Assembly (NCBI GenBank): GCA_036186865.1
Contig: AP025049.1
Location: 27,425,007-27,489,006 of the forward strand
DNA length: 64,000 nucleotides
Source: Eustoma russellianum
Lineage: Eukaryota > Streptophyta > Magnoliopsida > Gentianales > Gentianaceae
Reading direction: 5' to 3'
The position numbers and the translations under genes were made by a program. The notes below the pieces were generated by a model. The model was not told the origin of the DNA. It was given only the letters and a program-made list of their open reading frames with translations, and searched no databases. Each line of letters opens with the position of its first letter. The first letter of the stretch is position 1. Positions 11,262 to 21,208 of this stretch are shown here, one piece after another.

Positions 11262-11607
11262 AGCTGCTCAAGCTTTAACCAATAGGAAGGAGTCTTGCAA
11301 ATGCTCAAACCAATCACAATCAAGTGAAGACAATTCAGCAAGCTGCACAAACTTGGATCCAATCAAAATTCAATGAAGAAATCGGCTGGTTTATGGTTAA
11401 ATGGTTTGAATATTCAAAGCCTAAACTACAACCAATCAAAAGGGGAGTTCAAACCAAGCTGCTCAATGTGTTAACCAATCAAAATTGTGGCTGAAAGCTA
11501 GCATGGAAGAAACGAAGGATTAAGCTTCATTCCTTTAAAAATTCAACACCAAACTTGCAACCAATCAAAGCCTAAATCAAAGCAAGCTGCTCCATGTTTT
11601 ATCCAAT
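11262..11607 (+). promoter_or_regulatory. Array of AGCTGC-N11/12-CCAAT modules in U3
   Basis: AGCTGC occurs at 11262, 11341, 11457 and 11585, and each is followed 17-18 bp later by CCAAT (11279, 11359, 11475, 11603). Further CCAATCA boxes sit at 11310, 11432 and 11561. All have the same orientation and lie 150-500 bp upstream of the TATA box. CCAAT is the binding core of NF-Y; what binds AGCTGC is unknown to me. The same arrangement, read on the minus strand, is visible in E1, A2, A3, S1 and S2. Confidence 0.6.
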
Positions 11608-11756
11608 CAAATTGATCAAGAAAAAGGCTGGGAACAAAGCAAAGAAGCACGGCAAAGCAACCAGAATCTTGGAACCAAAGTTATCAAAAGCAAGCATGTT
11701 ATTTTAGTCTTTGTACTTAATACTTTAAAACTTGTACACATGTAGTTTTCGTTTGT

Positions 11757-11766
11757 TATAAGTAGC
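11757..11766 (+). promoter_or_regulatory. N1 TATA-like box
   Basis: TTATAAGTAG is at the position expected for the U3/R promoter, downstream of the CCAAT array and about 360 bp before the LTR end. The same word is found in the other family A LTRs. Confidence 0.55.
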
Positions 11767-12131
11767 ATAGGAAGCTGAATGTAAACACAACAATTCATAT
11801 ATACATTTCAATCAAAACTTCCTTTAAGGAAATCTCAACTTTCTAGTTGAAGTTCAAGACCACTTAACGGTTTTCTTTCAAGTTCATAGCCTAGAACTTG
11901 TTAGTATTCACTTCTTTTTTGGTTTACAGCATCTTAGGGTCTCAATGAGGTTTTAGATGTGTTGGAATACCAAAGAGGAAGAGGTGTTGGTATAAATTGA
12001 GCCAAGAACAAATGGTTACAGTTCAAGGGGTGTCATTATGATGTTCTTTGCCATTGCTGTGGTTCAAATCAGTTTGGAGTAGGAGACAAAGTCCTTGGAA
12101 AGTTTATCTAGCCTTCGTTTGGCTCATCAAT

Positions 12132-12143
12132 TGGTATCAGAGC
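12132..12143 (+). other. N1 primer binding site, tRNA-iMet
   Basis: TGGTATCAGAGC begins two bases after the 5' LTR terminus, with the same spacing as in E1, A2 and the B elements. Confidence 0.93.
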
Positions 12144-14105
12144 TTTGGTTAGTCTTCTATTCATGTTTACATTGCTTAAACTTGCATATGCATGATGCTG
12201 CCCAAAACCGTTTAGTAAACTGTTTTGTTGTTCAATTAGATTCTGTTTGTTTAGGTAGTTAGTTTATGTTTAAAAGTGTTTATTAGATAGTTTACAATAG
12301 TTTGGTAACTTAGTTTTTAGTAGCAAAAACCGAAACACCACAAAAAGAACATAGACTAGACTTAAGTGTTGTTAGAATCCCTTTGTGTAGTTTAGATTAA
12401 AACCGTATGTGAATCTTGTTGTTCTAGTTCAATCTAGCTTAGATAATGTTCATTAGGTCCTAATCTAGAAGTTTAAATGGTAATTTAGTGATTCCTTAAA
12501 ACAGAAAACTTGAACACAAAAATAGATTAGTTGATAGTTTAGTTTGTAATCAAATTGTTAAAATTTTGTTTTAGTAGTTGTGTGCAATCTGTTTTACACG
12601 TTTTATTTGCTGCCTTATTTAGCTTAGTTAGACTAGTTTACAACATAGTTTAAGTGTTTAGTTGGTTGTTTAGTTTAGCACAAGAAATCCGAAAACTAAA
12701 GATCAAAACAAGTAGTTTTAGCTAACTAAGTGTGCTGCCTAGTTTCTAGTGATATACGTTTGATAAGTAGGATATAAACATTTGCATCTAGTATCACCTA
12801 GCTTAGAAACTGAATGCATCATACAAACAAAAACCAAGACAAAAACAAGTAGAATAGATAACTTTAAAACAAAACAAAAACAAGTTCGCTAGTTTGCATC
12901 AAAACTGATTTCCATTAGTTGTTAGTAATCAGCCTTTATAAATTGCATTTAGAAACAACTAAGTTGCATTTAGCTATCTTAAGATTAGTTGGATCATTTG
13001 CATCAAAAACAGAAAATTGCCAAAAAAACCGTGAGTTAAGAACAAGTTTTTAAAGCTCATTTGAAATCTTGGTGAATGCTATTTGTTTAAAACTTGTTGA
13101 ATTTGATTTCACCACCCCCGTTACACCTTAAGTCGTTGTTTGGTACAAACTCTATTGAATCTTTTAATTGAAACATTATTGACTTGAGATCTGTTAAAAG
13201 TGAAGTAAATTTGTAAGAAACAAGATTTGATTTCAAATTTTAACGTTGGCTTTACGTTTATCTTTACTTGAGATTGATTCAATTGTTTAAAGACTTTATT
13301 GGACTTAAGTTCTTACTTATGATCACTTTGTCTATATTTATCCCTACACTGTTAAATTGCCGACCCTGTTATCATCTTGTTGTCTTTACACTTCTTCAAC
13401 TTGCATTGAACTTTCATCTATATTTGGTTGTTAAATTTGTGAAACAGTTTTCATATCATTAGTGTTCTTCCGTGTTGTTCAAAGAACGTTTCACAAAAGC
13501 CACACCAAAACTTGTGCAAGTAAAACCAAAGAAAAGGAAGCCGTGAGCAATGTCTCATAAAGGCAAGTGAGCAGTAGACTCACAAAACAGACAAAGCCAA
13601 TCCAAAGGAAAATAATTAGGCTTGTTTGTGAAAGAAACTGAGAGAAAATTCATTTTTAACGTCAAAAAGCAAGAGACAAGACGTTTGCACAAGAAGTGAG
13701 ATATAGCCATCCAAAGTTCACAAAAGGTGAATTGTGCAAAACCAAAAGCAAATACCTACACCAAAAGTGTTGACTGTTGTAAAAGGTTCCTCGAACAAAC
13801 CCTTGTTGAACACTTATGTGTATGTACTGTCTTTCACTTTATTTACAATTGAATGTGCATTAAAGTTTAAAGTAAGTTAAAGGATTGTTCTGTACAAACC
13901 CTTAGCTTTCTTTGATTCAGCCAAAAACATCACTTGACTTCTATTTTTCTTTGAATCTTAGATAGTCCAAGATTGTTGTTTATTCAATTGTCAATTTGAA
14001 GTAGAAATTTATGTTTTGTTAAAGTTATAGTTTGATCTTACTTGCTTGTATTCTGACTTATTTATCTCATTGTTTTACCATCTTGGTTGATTGTTTTGAT
14101 TAAAC
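12144..14105 (+). other. N1 leader
   Basis: Nearly 2 kb without a convincing gene. Its first kilobase matches the family A leader in reverse orientation (33900-35020). Its last part, with TTGAATCTTAGATAGTCC near 13955, is closest to the D leader at 39040-39127. Preservation of the leader while gag-pol was replaced suggests it carries signals needed in cis, such as RNA packaging; that is inference. Confidence 0.65.
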
Positions 14106-14798
14106 ATGATTCTAAAAACCATTTGGGGAGTTGAATGCCATAGGAGAGACTATGATGAACTGGAAAAACGTATGAACTCCTTTGGTCGTAAGAATGGTTT
14201 ATGGGTTGGATATTGGGAATGTAAAACTCCTAGATATCAAACTCTTTCTCAGTGCAATAAAGACGTTAGTGCATATTACAATGAAATGCTTGATGATTTG
14301 TACTATGCTTATGTTGAAGAACATGAGGAATTAAGCATGATTAGGTTCTTTGCTGGATTAGATAAAGAGATCGCTGATTGCATGTTGTCTGAAAAATTCT
14401 CATCACTTTATGACATGTACAAAAAGGCAAAGATTGTTCAATCAAACCTAATCCCATGGCAAGTTAATCAAAACTATGGGTATGAACTGAACTCTTGTGA
14501 TTCTGAAAATGACAAACCAAATCCAGTTAAGTTAAGCAATTTGAGTCAGACTATGGATAATATTGAAAATGCATTGCTTCAACTTAGAGACGTGGTGCAA
14601 GTATTGATAGAATCTGAAAAGAACAAAGACTTGCAATCTGACATTTCTGTGATGATGGTTTGTATGAAATTAGCCCCAACATGCCTGAAACTGGAACTCC
14701 TTTATCTGAATTGCATGTTCAACCTTGTGTACTGTTTGAAAAAGACCCTTCACTTGAATCTGTTGGTGATTTCCAAAGTGTTAGTCGTTTGCTTATAG
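14106..14798 (+). CDS. Divergent gag-like protein of N1
   Basis: A 230-codon frame beginning ATG at 14106, just after the leader, where autonomous elements start gag. Residues 44-115 (YQTLSQCNKDVSAYYNEMLD, MIRFFAGLDKEIADCM, YDMYKKAKIVQ) align with the capsid core of the family A Gag (FQKLQQLSQGNRSVDEFYKE, MARFLAGLNKEIAF, MVHIAEKVERQ). There is no zinc knuckle. After about residue 182 the sequence loses any Gag character and the next frame looks more natural, so the real product probably shifts by -1 around 14645-14660, or a base was lost. Its likely role is a particle protein or a partner of helper Gag. Confidence 0.65.
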   Translation: MILKTIWGVECHRRDYDELEKRMNSFGRKNGLWVGYWECKTPRYQTLSQCNKDVSAYYNEMLDDLYYAYVEEHEELSMIRFFAGLDKEIADCMLSEKFSSLYDMYKKAKIVQSNLIPWQVNQNYGYELNSCDSENDKPNPVKLSNLSQTMDNIENALLQLRDVVQVLIESEKNKDLQSDISVMMVCMKLAPTCLKLELLYLNCMFNLVYCLKKTLHLNLLVISKVLVVCL

Positions 14799-15400
14799 AT
14801 GATGTTAATTGTGATAACACTTTGTCTGAAAATGATTTACATTGTGACATGCATATAAATGAAATCCCTGTGCATGATCTGCGTTCTGCTGAGATGCTTG
14901 TTTCTGGGTTACAATCTGAATTACATCCTGTACATTTCATTGATGACATTGATGTAAGTAATTCTGTTGAGAATGACATTGATAAACTAGATTCTTATGA
15001 TTTGATGTTAGCTGAACTAGATTGTCTACTTGATGTAGAGCTTGATCATGATGTCATTATTGAAATAGATTCAGCTACAAATGAACATAAATCCTTGGAT
15101 GAACTAGTTAATGAATTGAATGACATATTTAGTATAGATGAAGATTATATTTCTGAAATATCTATTTCATCTCATCTTGTTGAATGTCTGCCTGTTGTCA
15201 TCTCAATTGATACATCTTGTCTAAATATTGCACATGTCTGTAAGATTTGTACATTTAGTGTTAACATGTTGCAATATGCTTTTTGGATGTTGTTTTATCT
15301 GTTAGGATGTATGTGTTCTAAAATTTTTGTTATCATATTGTTAATACATCCTAAACATTTTAGAAAGCGTGTACACACCTTATTCTTTCTTCAAAGATAA
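14642..15400 (+). CDS. Acidic N1 reading frame with hydrophobic C-terminal segment
   Basis: This frame is open from 14642 with no ATG near its start; it overlaps the gag-like frame in the -1 register. It probably continues that protein. It is rich in Asp and Glu (LDVELDHDVIIEID, ELNDIFSIDEDY) and ends with a Cys-containing hydrophobic stretch (YAFWMLFYLLGCMCSKIF and VIILLI) followed by basic residues (HPKHFRKR), which looks like a membrane anchor. I do not recognise the family. An envelope-like origin is possible in principle, but nothing beyond one hydrophobic segment supports it. Confidence 0.5.
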   Translation, partial: HFCDDGLYEISPNMPETGTPLSELHVQPCVLFEKDPSLESVGDFQSVSRLLIDDVNCDNTLSENDLHCDMHINEIPVHDLRSAEMLVSGLQSELHPVHFIDDIDVSNSVENDIDKLDSYDLMLAELDCLLDVELDHDVIIEIDSATNEHKSLDELVNELNDIFSIDEDYISEISISSHLVECLPVVISIDTSCLNIAHVCKICTFSVNMLQYAFWMLFYLLGCMCSKIFVIILLIHPKHFRKRVHTLFFLQR

Positions 15401-15516
15401 GGATGCACCAAGGTATTTCACCTTCACCATTTGTATTATCATGTTCCTATTTGGTTATGGTGTAGTTGAGCATACGTGTACATCATAAACCCCTACCCTT
15501 ATTCTATCCATGTTGA

Positions 15517-15551
15517 GATTCGAGGACGAATCAGTTTCAAGAGGGAGGGAA
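15517..15551 (+). other. N1 hairpin and polypurine tract
   Basis: GATTCG-AGGA-CGAATC (15517-15532) is a perfect 6-bp stem with a 4-base loop. The polypurine tract AAGAGGGAGGGAA (15539-15551) then leads into the 3' LTR. In autonomous elements the hairpin encodes DSR(T/A)N of pol. Here the triplet immediately before it in that frame is TGA, so it is not part of a long ORF. The tract primes plus-strand synthesis. Confidence 0.8.
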
Positions 15552-16800
15552 TGATGAGCCCACGATGGGGTCAACGCAACATATTTTCATGTATCATTTA
15601 TTGTCACATGTTAGTTCTGTAAGACATGGCATATCACTGTTAACTCCGCACACACTAGTGCTACTTCTTATGTCTTATAGTCTTAACTAACCCTTAGGAC
15701 ATGTCATATATGTTGTGTATCTTGTGTTTGTTGGTTGGTTAACCTTGTTTTAGGATAGTTTGTGTTGTATTATTGCCTTGTCTTTCAGGTACACGTACTT
15801 AGCTTGAAAATGCAATTAGAACCTGAATTTTTGTCCAAGCAAGGAGGTGATAAGCAAGTAGCTTACAAGCAAGGAGGTGACAAGCACCCATGTCAAATCT
15901 GAATTTGTTCCTCACGTTAAGCATGGAGAGACAAGCTGCTCAAGCTTTAACCAATAGGAAAGAGTCTTGCAAATGCTCAAACCAATCACAATCAAGTGAA
16001 GACAATTCAGCAAGCTGCACAAACTTGGATCCAATCAAAATTCAATGAAGAAATCGGCTGGTTTATGGTTAAATGGTTTGAATATTCAAAGCCTAAACTA
16101 CAACCAATCAAAAGGGGAGTTCAAACCAAGCTGCTCAATGTGTTAACCAATCAAAATTGTGGCTGAAAGCTAGCATGGAAGAAACGAAGGATTAAGCTTC
16201 ATTCCTTTGAAAATTCAACACCAAACTTGCAACCAATCAAAGCCTAAATCAAAGCAAGCTGCTCCATATTTTATCCAATCAAATTGATCAAGAAAAAGGC
16301 TGGAAACAAAGCAAAGAAGCACGACAAAGCAACCAGAATCTTGGAACCAAAGTTATCAAAAGCAAGCATGTTATTTTAGTCTTGTACTTAATACTTTAAA
16401 ACTTGTACTCATGTAGTTTTCGTTTGTTATAAGTAGCATAGGAAGCTGAATGTAAACACAACATTTCATATATACATTTCAATCAAAACTTCCTTTAAGG
16501 AAATCTCAACTTTCTAGTTGAAGTTCAAGACCACTTAACGGTTTTCTTTCAAGTTCATAGCCTAGAACTTGTTAGTATTCACTTCATTTTTGGTTTACAG
16601 CATCTTAGGGTCTCAATGAGGTTTTAGATGTGTTGGAATACCAAAGAGGAAGAGGTGTTGGTATAAATTGAGCCAAGAACAAACGGTTACAGTTCAAGGG
16701 GTGTCATTATGATGTTCTTTGCCATAGCTGTGGTTCAAATCAGTTTGGAGTAGGAGACAAAGTCCTTGGAACGTTTATCTAGCCTTCGTTTGGCTCATCA
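15552..16800 (+). repeat. N1 3' LTR
   Basis: 1249 bp, about 1 percent different from the 5' LTR by eye, including a 1-base indel. It carries the same CCAAT modules and TATA-like box. ACAAG follows at 16801-16805. Confidence 0.92.
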
Positions 16801-18396
16801 ACAAGTTTAGCCTTACGTTCTCCATCAAGACTAACACGTTCATGAATGGGAATGGGTACTAAGTCAAGTGGGGATAAAGGGTTAAAGCCATAAACAACTT
16901 CAAAAGGAGAATGCAAAGTACCACTATGAACATTCCTATTGTATGCAAACTCAATGAAAGCTAAACAATCTTCCCAATTCTTTAAGTTCTTTTGAATTAT
17001 GACACGCAACAATTGTGACAAAGTTCTATTGACTACTTCCATTTGTCCATCAGTTTGTGGGTGAGCAGTTGTCGAGAAAAGAAGTTTAGTACCAAGTCTA
17101 CTCCACAGAACACGCCAGAAGTGGTTTAAAAACTTTATGTCTCTATCGCTTACAATGGTACGGGGCATGCCATGCAATCTTATAATTTCCTTAAAGAATA
17201 GGTCAGAAACATGTGTGGCATCATCCACCTTCTTGCACGCAATAAAATGTGCCATCTTAGAAAATCTATCGACAACGACAAAGATGCTATCCTTACCAGT
17301 CTTGGACCTAGGCAATCCTAACACAAAGTCCATTGAAAGATCAGTCCAAGGTGAATTTGGGACAGGTAAAGGAGTGTAAAATCCATGAAGTTTTGTTCTA
17401 GACTTAGCTTGTTTGCAAGTAATACAACTAGCACATACTTTTTCAATATTCACGCGCATTTGTGGCCAGAAGAAATGCTCCTTAAGCATCTCTAACGTCT
17501 TGAACGAGCCAAAATGACCCATCAAGCCTCCTCCATGAGCTTCCTTGATCAGAAGTCCCCTTATTGAACACATTGGTATACACAACTTTTGTTCCTTAAA
17601 CAAGAATCCTTCATGCAGATAGAACTTACCAAAAGGGGATTCAAGACATGCTTTGTAAATGGAACTAAAGTCATGGTCAGAGACATACAAATCTTTGATA
17701 GTTTCAAAACCAAACATGTTACAAGTCAGTGTAGTAATCAAAGTATATCGACGAGATAGAGCATCAGCAACAATATTGTCTTTTCCTTGCTTATACTTGA
17801 TTACATATGGGAATTGTTCAATGTATTCAACCCATTTTGCATGCCTTTTGTTTAGTTTACCTTGGCCCTTAAGGTACTTAAGACTTTCATGATCAGTGTG
17901 GATCACAAATTCCTTAGGTTGCAAATAATGTTGCCAAGTTTGTAAAGATCTAACTAAGGCAAAAAGTTCTTTGTCATAGGTTGAATAGTTCAAGGCTGCT
18001 CCTCTTAACTTCTCACTGTAATAAGCTATGGGTTTCTTAGCTTGATTCAGTACAGCTCCAATGCCAACCCCGCTGGCATCACACTCAACTTCAAACGTCT
18101 CTTCAAAGTTTGGCAATCTTAGGATGGGTGCTGAGGTTAGGCGTTTCTTAAGTTCATCAAAGGCTTGTTGTTGTGAGGTTCCCCATTTAAAACTTACATC
18201 TTTCTTAACCAATTCGTTAAGGGGTGCAGCAATGGTAGAGAAATCCTTGACAAAACGCCTATAAAAGCTGGCTAGTCCATGAAAACTCCTAATGTCCCCT
18301 GCAGACTTAGGTGTTGGCCATTTAGTGATGGACTTGACCTTCTCTTGGTCCATCTCAATCCCTTCAGCACTGATCACAAAACCTAGGAACACTACT
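16801..18396 (-). pseudogene. pol: D RT connection, RNase H and most of integrase
   Basis: An uninterrupted frame between the N1 and S1 insertion points. It runs from [16 protein letters not shown] through RNase H ([31 protein letters not shown]), the integrase zinc finger ([19 protein letters not shown]) and the DDE core ([36 protein letters not shown]) to [13 protein letters not shown]. All catalytic acidic residues I can place are present. It continues in 10539-10879 beyond N1 and, upstream, at 19595-19631 and 36231 onward. Confidence 0.9.
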
Positions 18397-19594
18397 TGAT
18401 GAGCCAAATGAAGGCAAGATAAACGTTTCAAGGACTTTGTCTCCTACTCCAAACTGATTTGAACCACAGCTATGGCAAAGAACATCACAATGACACCCCT
18501 TGAACTGTAACCGTTTGTTCTTGGCTCAATTTATGCCAACTCCTCTTCCTCTTTGGTACTCCAACACATCTAAAACCTCATTGAGACCCTAAGATACTGT
18601 AAACCAAAAATGAAGTGAATACTAACAAGTTCTAGGCTATGAACTTGGAAGAAAACCGTTAAGTGGTCTTGAACTTCAACTAGAAAGTTGAGATTTCCTT
18701 AAAGGAAGTTTTGATTGAAATGTATATATGAATTTTTGTTTGTACATTCAGGTTCCTACCTTACTTATAGCAAATGAAAATTACAAAGAGTACAAAGTTT
18801 AAAGTACAAAGTACTAGACTAAAAATGACATGCTTGCTTGGAACTTGTTTGAGCAACTTTTGGTTCCAAAAAATCTGGTTGCTTTGCCGTGTAATCCTTG
18901 CTAGATTCAGCCTTCTTTCTTTGATCAATTTGATTGGATAATACTTGGAGCAGCTTGCTTTGAATTAGGCTTTGATTGGTTGTGAGTTTGGCTTTGAATT
19001 TTCAAAGCAATCTTGCGTGAGTCATGCCTTAAACTTCAAGGATCTGATTGGTTCATTTGTTGTGCAGCATGCCTACTTGTCTTAAACTTGATTGTGATTG
19101 GTTTGAACATTTGCAAGACTTCTTCTAATTGGTTCATGATGTGAGCAGCTTGTACACCCATCTAACGTGAAGAACATTGCTTGAATTTGACATGAGTGCT
19201 TGTCACCACCTTGCTTGTAAGCTACTTGCACAACACCTCTTTGCTTGGACAAAAATTCAGGTTCCAATTGTATTTCAAGCTAAGTACGTGTACCTGAAAG
19301 ACAAGGCAATAATACAACACAAACTATCCTAAAACAAGGTTAACCAATCAACAATATTAAAAAGAACATCTAAAGATATGTACAACATGCTTTTGATACA
19401 ACTAGATCATAGCTTGTATCATATAAACCCAATAGACATCATCTCTGCTTGGTTCATCCTCTTCATGCCTGTAAAGAAATGATTCAACACAATGTAATAA
19501 CTTCTTAGCCATACTCCTTGTTATGGGACCTGTGCGGGGCAGTGAGGTGTCATCATCAGTGTTTGTATCCACAAGGTTAGGCTGTAGCTCATCA
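18397..19594 (-). repeat. S1: solo family A LTR inside D
   Basis: A single 1198-bp LTR with TGATGAGC/GCTCATCA ends and no internal region. It is flanked by CTACT (18392-18396) and CTTCT (19595-19599), a target duplication with one change. The tail frame at its head (19402-19594) is open. Solo LTRs arise by recombination between the two LTRs of an element; the decayed duplication suggests an older event. Confidence 0.87.
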
Positions 19595-19631
19595 CTTCTT
19601 TCTCTAGACAGAATGAACACTTCTTAAGGAT
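19595..19631 (-). other. Sliver of D pol between S1 and A2
   Basis: Thirty-seven bases that encode part of the RT thumb region KKCSFCLEK on the minus strand, linking 18396 with 36231. The A2 insertion point shows AGGAT on this side and GGTCG on the other, so no exact target duplication is present. Confidence 0.75.
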
Positions 19632-20826
19632 TGATGAGCCAAACGAAGGCTAGATAAACGTTCCAAGGACTTTGTCTCCTACTCCAAACTGATTTGAACC
19701 ACAGCTATGGCAAAGAACATCACAATGACACCCCTTGAACTGTAACCGTTTGTTCTTGGCTCAATTTATACCAACACCTCTTCCTCTTTGGTATTCCAAC
19801 ACATCTAAAACCTCATTGAGACCCTAAGATGCTGTAAACCAAAAATGAAGTGAATACTAACAAGTTCTAGGCTATGAACTTGGAAGAAAACCGTTAAGTG
19901 GTCTTAAACTTCAACTTCAAATGTTGATAACTCCTCAAGGGAAATTCTGGTTGAAATGTGTATGAAAATTGTTGTGTTTTACATTCAGGTTCTAAACCTA
20001 CTTATAACAAACGAAAATGATGAAAAGTACAAGTTTTAATGTACAAAGTACTAGACTAAAATGACATGCTTGCTTTGAAACTTGTTTGAGCAATTTGGTT
20101 CCAAGAATTCAGGTTGTCTTTTACGTGCTCCCCATGCTTGTCTCTAGCTTTCTTTCTTCATCAATTTGATTGGATAATGTAGTGAGCAGCTTGGTTGAAA
20201 TCCCCTTTTGATTGGTTGTAGTTTAGGCTTTGAATATTCAAACCAATCAGCCATGAACCAGCCTATTTCTCCTTTGAATTTGATTGGATCAAATGTTGAC
20301 CAGCTTGCATTCTTGTTCTAACTTGATTGTGATTGGTTTAAGCATTTGCAAGACTTCTTCCTATTGGTCAAAGCTTTGAGCAGCTTGTATCTTCCTTGTT
20401 TGCGTGAGAAGAAATCAGATTTTTGACATGGTTGCTTGTCACCACCTTGCTTGTAAGCTACTTGCATTTCACCTCTTTGTTTGGACAAAAATTCAGGTTC
20501 GAACTGCATCTTCAAGCTATGTACGTGTACCTGAAATACAAGGCAATAATACAACACAAACTATCCTAAAATTTAACTAACCAACAATATTAAAAAGAAC
20601 ATCTAAAGATATGTACACATGCTTTTGATACAACTAGATCATAGCTTGTATCATATAAACCCAATGGACATCATCTTTGCTTGGTTCATCCTCTTCATGC
20701 CTATAAAGAAATGATTCAACACAATGTAATAACTTCTCAGCCATACTCCTTGTTATGGGACCTGTGTGGGGCATTGAGGTTTCTTCGTCAGTGTTTGTAT
20801 CCACAAGGTTAGGCTGTAACTCATCA
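19632..20826 (-). repeat. A2 3' LTR
   Basis: 1195 bp, starting on the minus strand at 20826 with TGATGAG after the polypurine tract. Its head encodes the pol tail in frame with integrase down to a stop at 20634. It contains the CCAAT modules and one degenerate GGTGA unit, fewer than E1. Confidence 0.92.
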
Positions 20827-21208
20827 TTCCCTCCCACTTGAGAAGGATTCGTCCTCGAATCTGAATCAATACTAAACGGAGAAAGGTCAGCAACATTAAA
20901 AGTTTTAGAGATAGGACCATACCTTTCTTCAGGAAGATCGAGAACATAGGCATTATCACCAAGCCGTTTCAACACTTTGAACGGTCCATCGCCTCTTGGC
21001 TTCAACTTTGAGTCCCTTTCCTTAGGGAATCTTTCTTTCCTCAAGTGTAACCAAACAAGATCACCAGGCTCAAATATAACAACTTTACGATTCCTGTTGG
21101 CTCTATTGGCATACACTTTATTCTTAGCTTCAAGTTGTGACTTAACCTTTTCATGCAATTCTTTCACAAGTTTTGCTTTTTGTTCACCATCTAAACTAAC
21201 ACGTTCAT
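20634..21208 (-). pseudogene. pol: A2 integrase C-terminus running through the PPT into the LTR
   Basis: This is the continuation of the integrase at 28919-30547, separated only by B1. The frame reads HERVSLDG, the GPY/F module ([24 protein letters not shown]), [19 protein letters not shown], then QVGGN across the polypurine tract and DELQPNLVDTN from the first LTR bases. It ends with [24 protein letters not shown] and VYMIQAMI. This is the clearest open example in family A of a pol tail encoded by the LTR. There is no canonical chromodomain. Confidence 0.88.
20827..20861 (-). other. A2 polypurine tract and adjacent hairpin
   Basis: The minus strand reads CAAGTGGGAGGGAA (20827-20840) up to the LTR. 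Just before it is GATTCG-AGGA-CGAATC (20846-20861), a perfect inverted repeat. Both are translated (DSRTNPSQVGGN). Confidence 0.85.

Larger units (their letters stand above)
10880..12129 (+). repeat. N1 5' LTR
   Basis: The 1250-bp LTR runs TGATGAGCCC...GGCTCATCA. From about 11057 on it follows family A LTRs, but the first 175 or so bases are different and do not encode the GPxTRSMAKK tail. TTTCAG|GTAC lies at 11111-11120, two GGTGA repeat units follow near 11175-11215, then the CCAAT array and TATA box. Confidence 0.92.
10880..16800 (+). mobile_element. N1: non-autonomous LTR element with gag-like ORF
   Basis: LTRs at 10880-12129 and 15552-16800, a tRNA-iMet primer site, a 2-kb leader, two overlapping frames and a polypurine tract make a complete plus-strand element with perfect duplication ACAAG (10875-10879, 16801-16805). 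It encodes no protease, RT, RNase H or integrase. Most of its LTR, its leader and its pre-PPT hairpin are related to family A and D, so those elements are its likely helpers. The architecture resembles the TR-GAG class described in plants. By eye the LTRs differ at about 14 sites. Confidence 0.9.

Noticed and set aside
12132..12143. TGGTATCAGAGC considered as part of a tRNA gene
   Set aside because: Only the complement of the 3' end of the tRNA is present, always two bases from an LTR end; it is a primer binding site.
15250..15400. N1 hydrophobic C-terminus as proof of an envelope gene
   Set aside because: One hydrophobic segment without signal peptide, cleavage site or similarity that I can see is not enough.
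18397..20826. S1 and the A2 3' LTR as a pair of LTRs around a tiny internal region
   Set aside because: The 37 bases between them are D pol sequence continuing at 36231, and S1 has its own near-perfect duplication.
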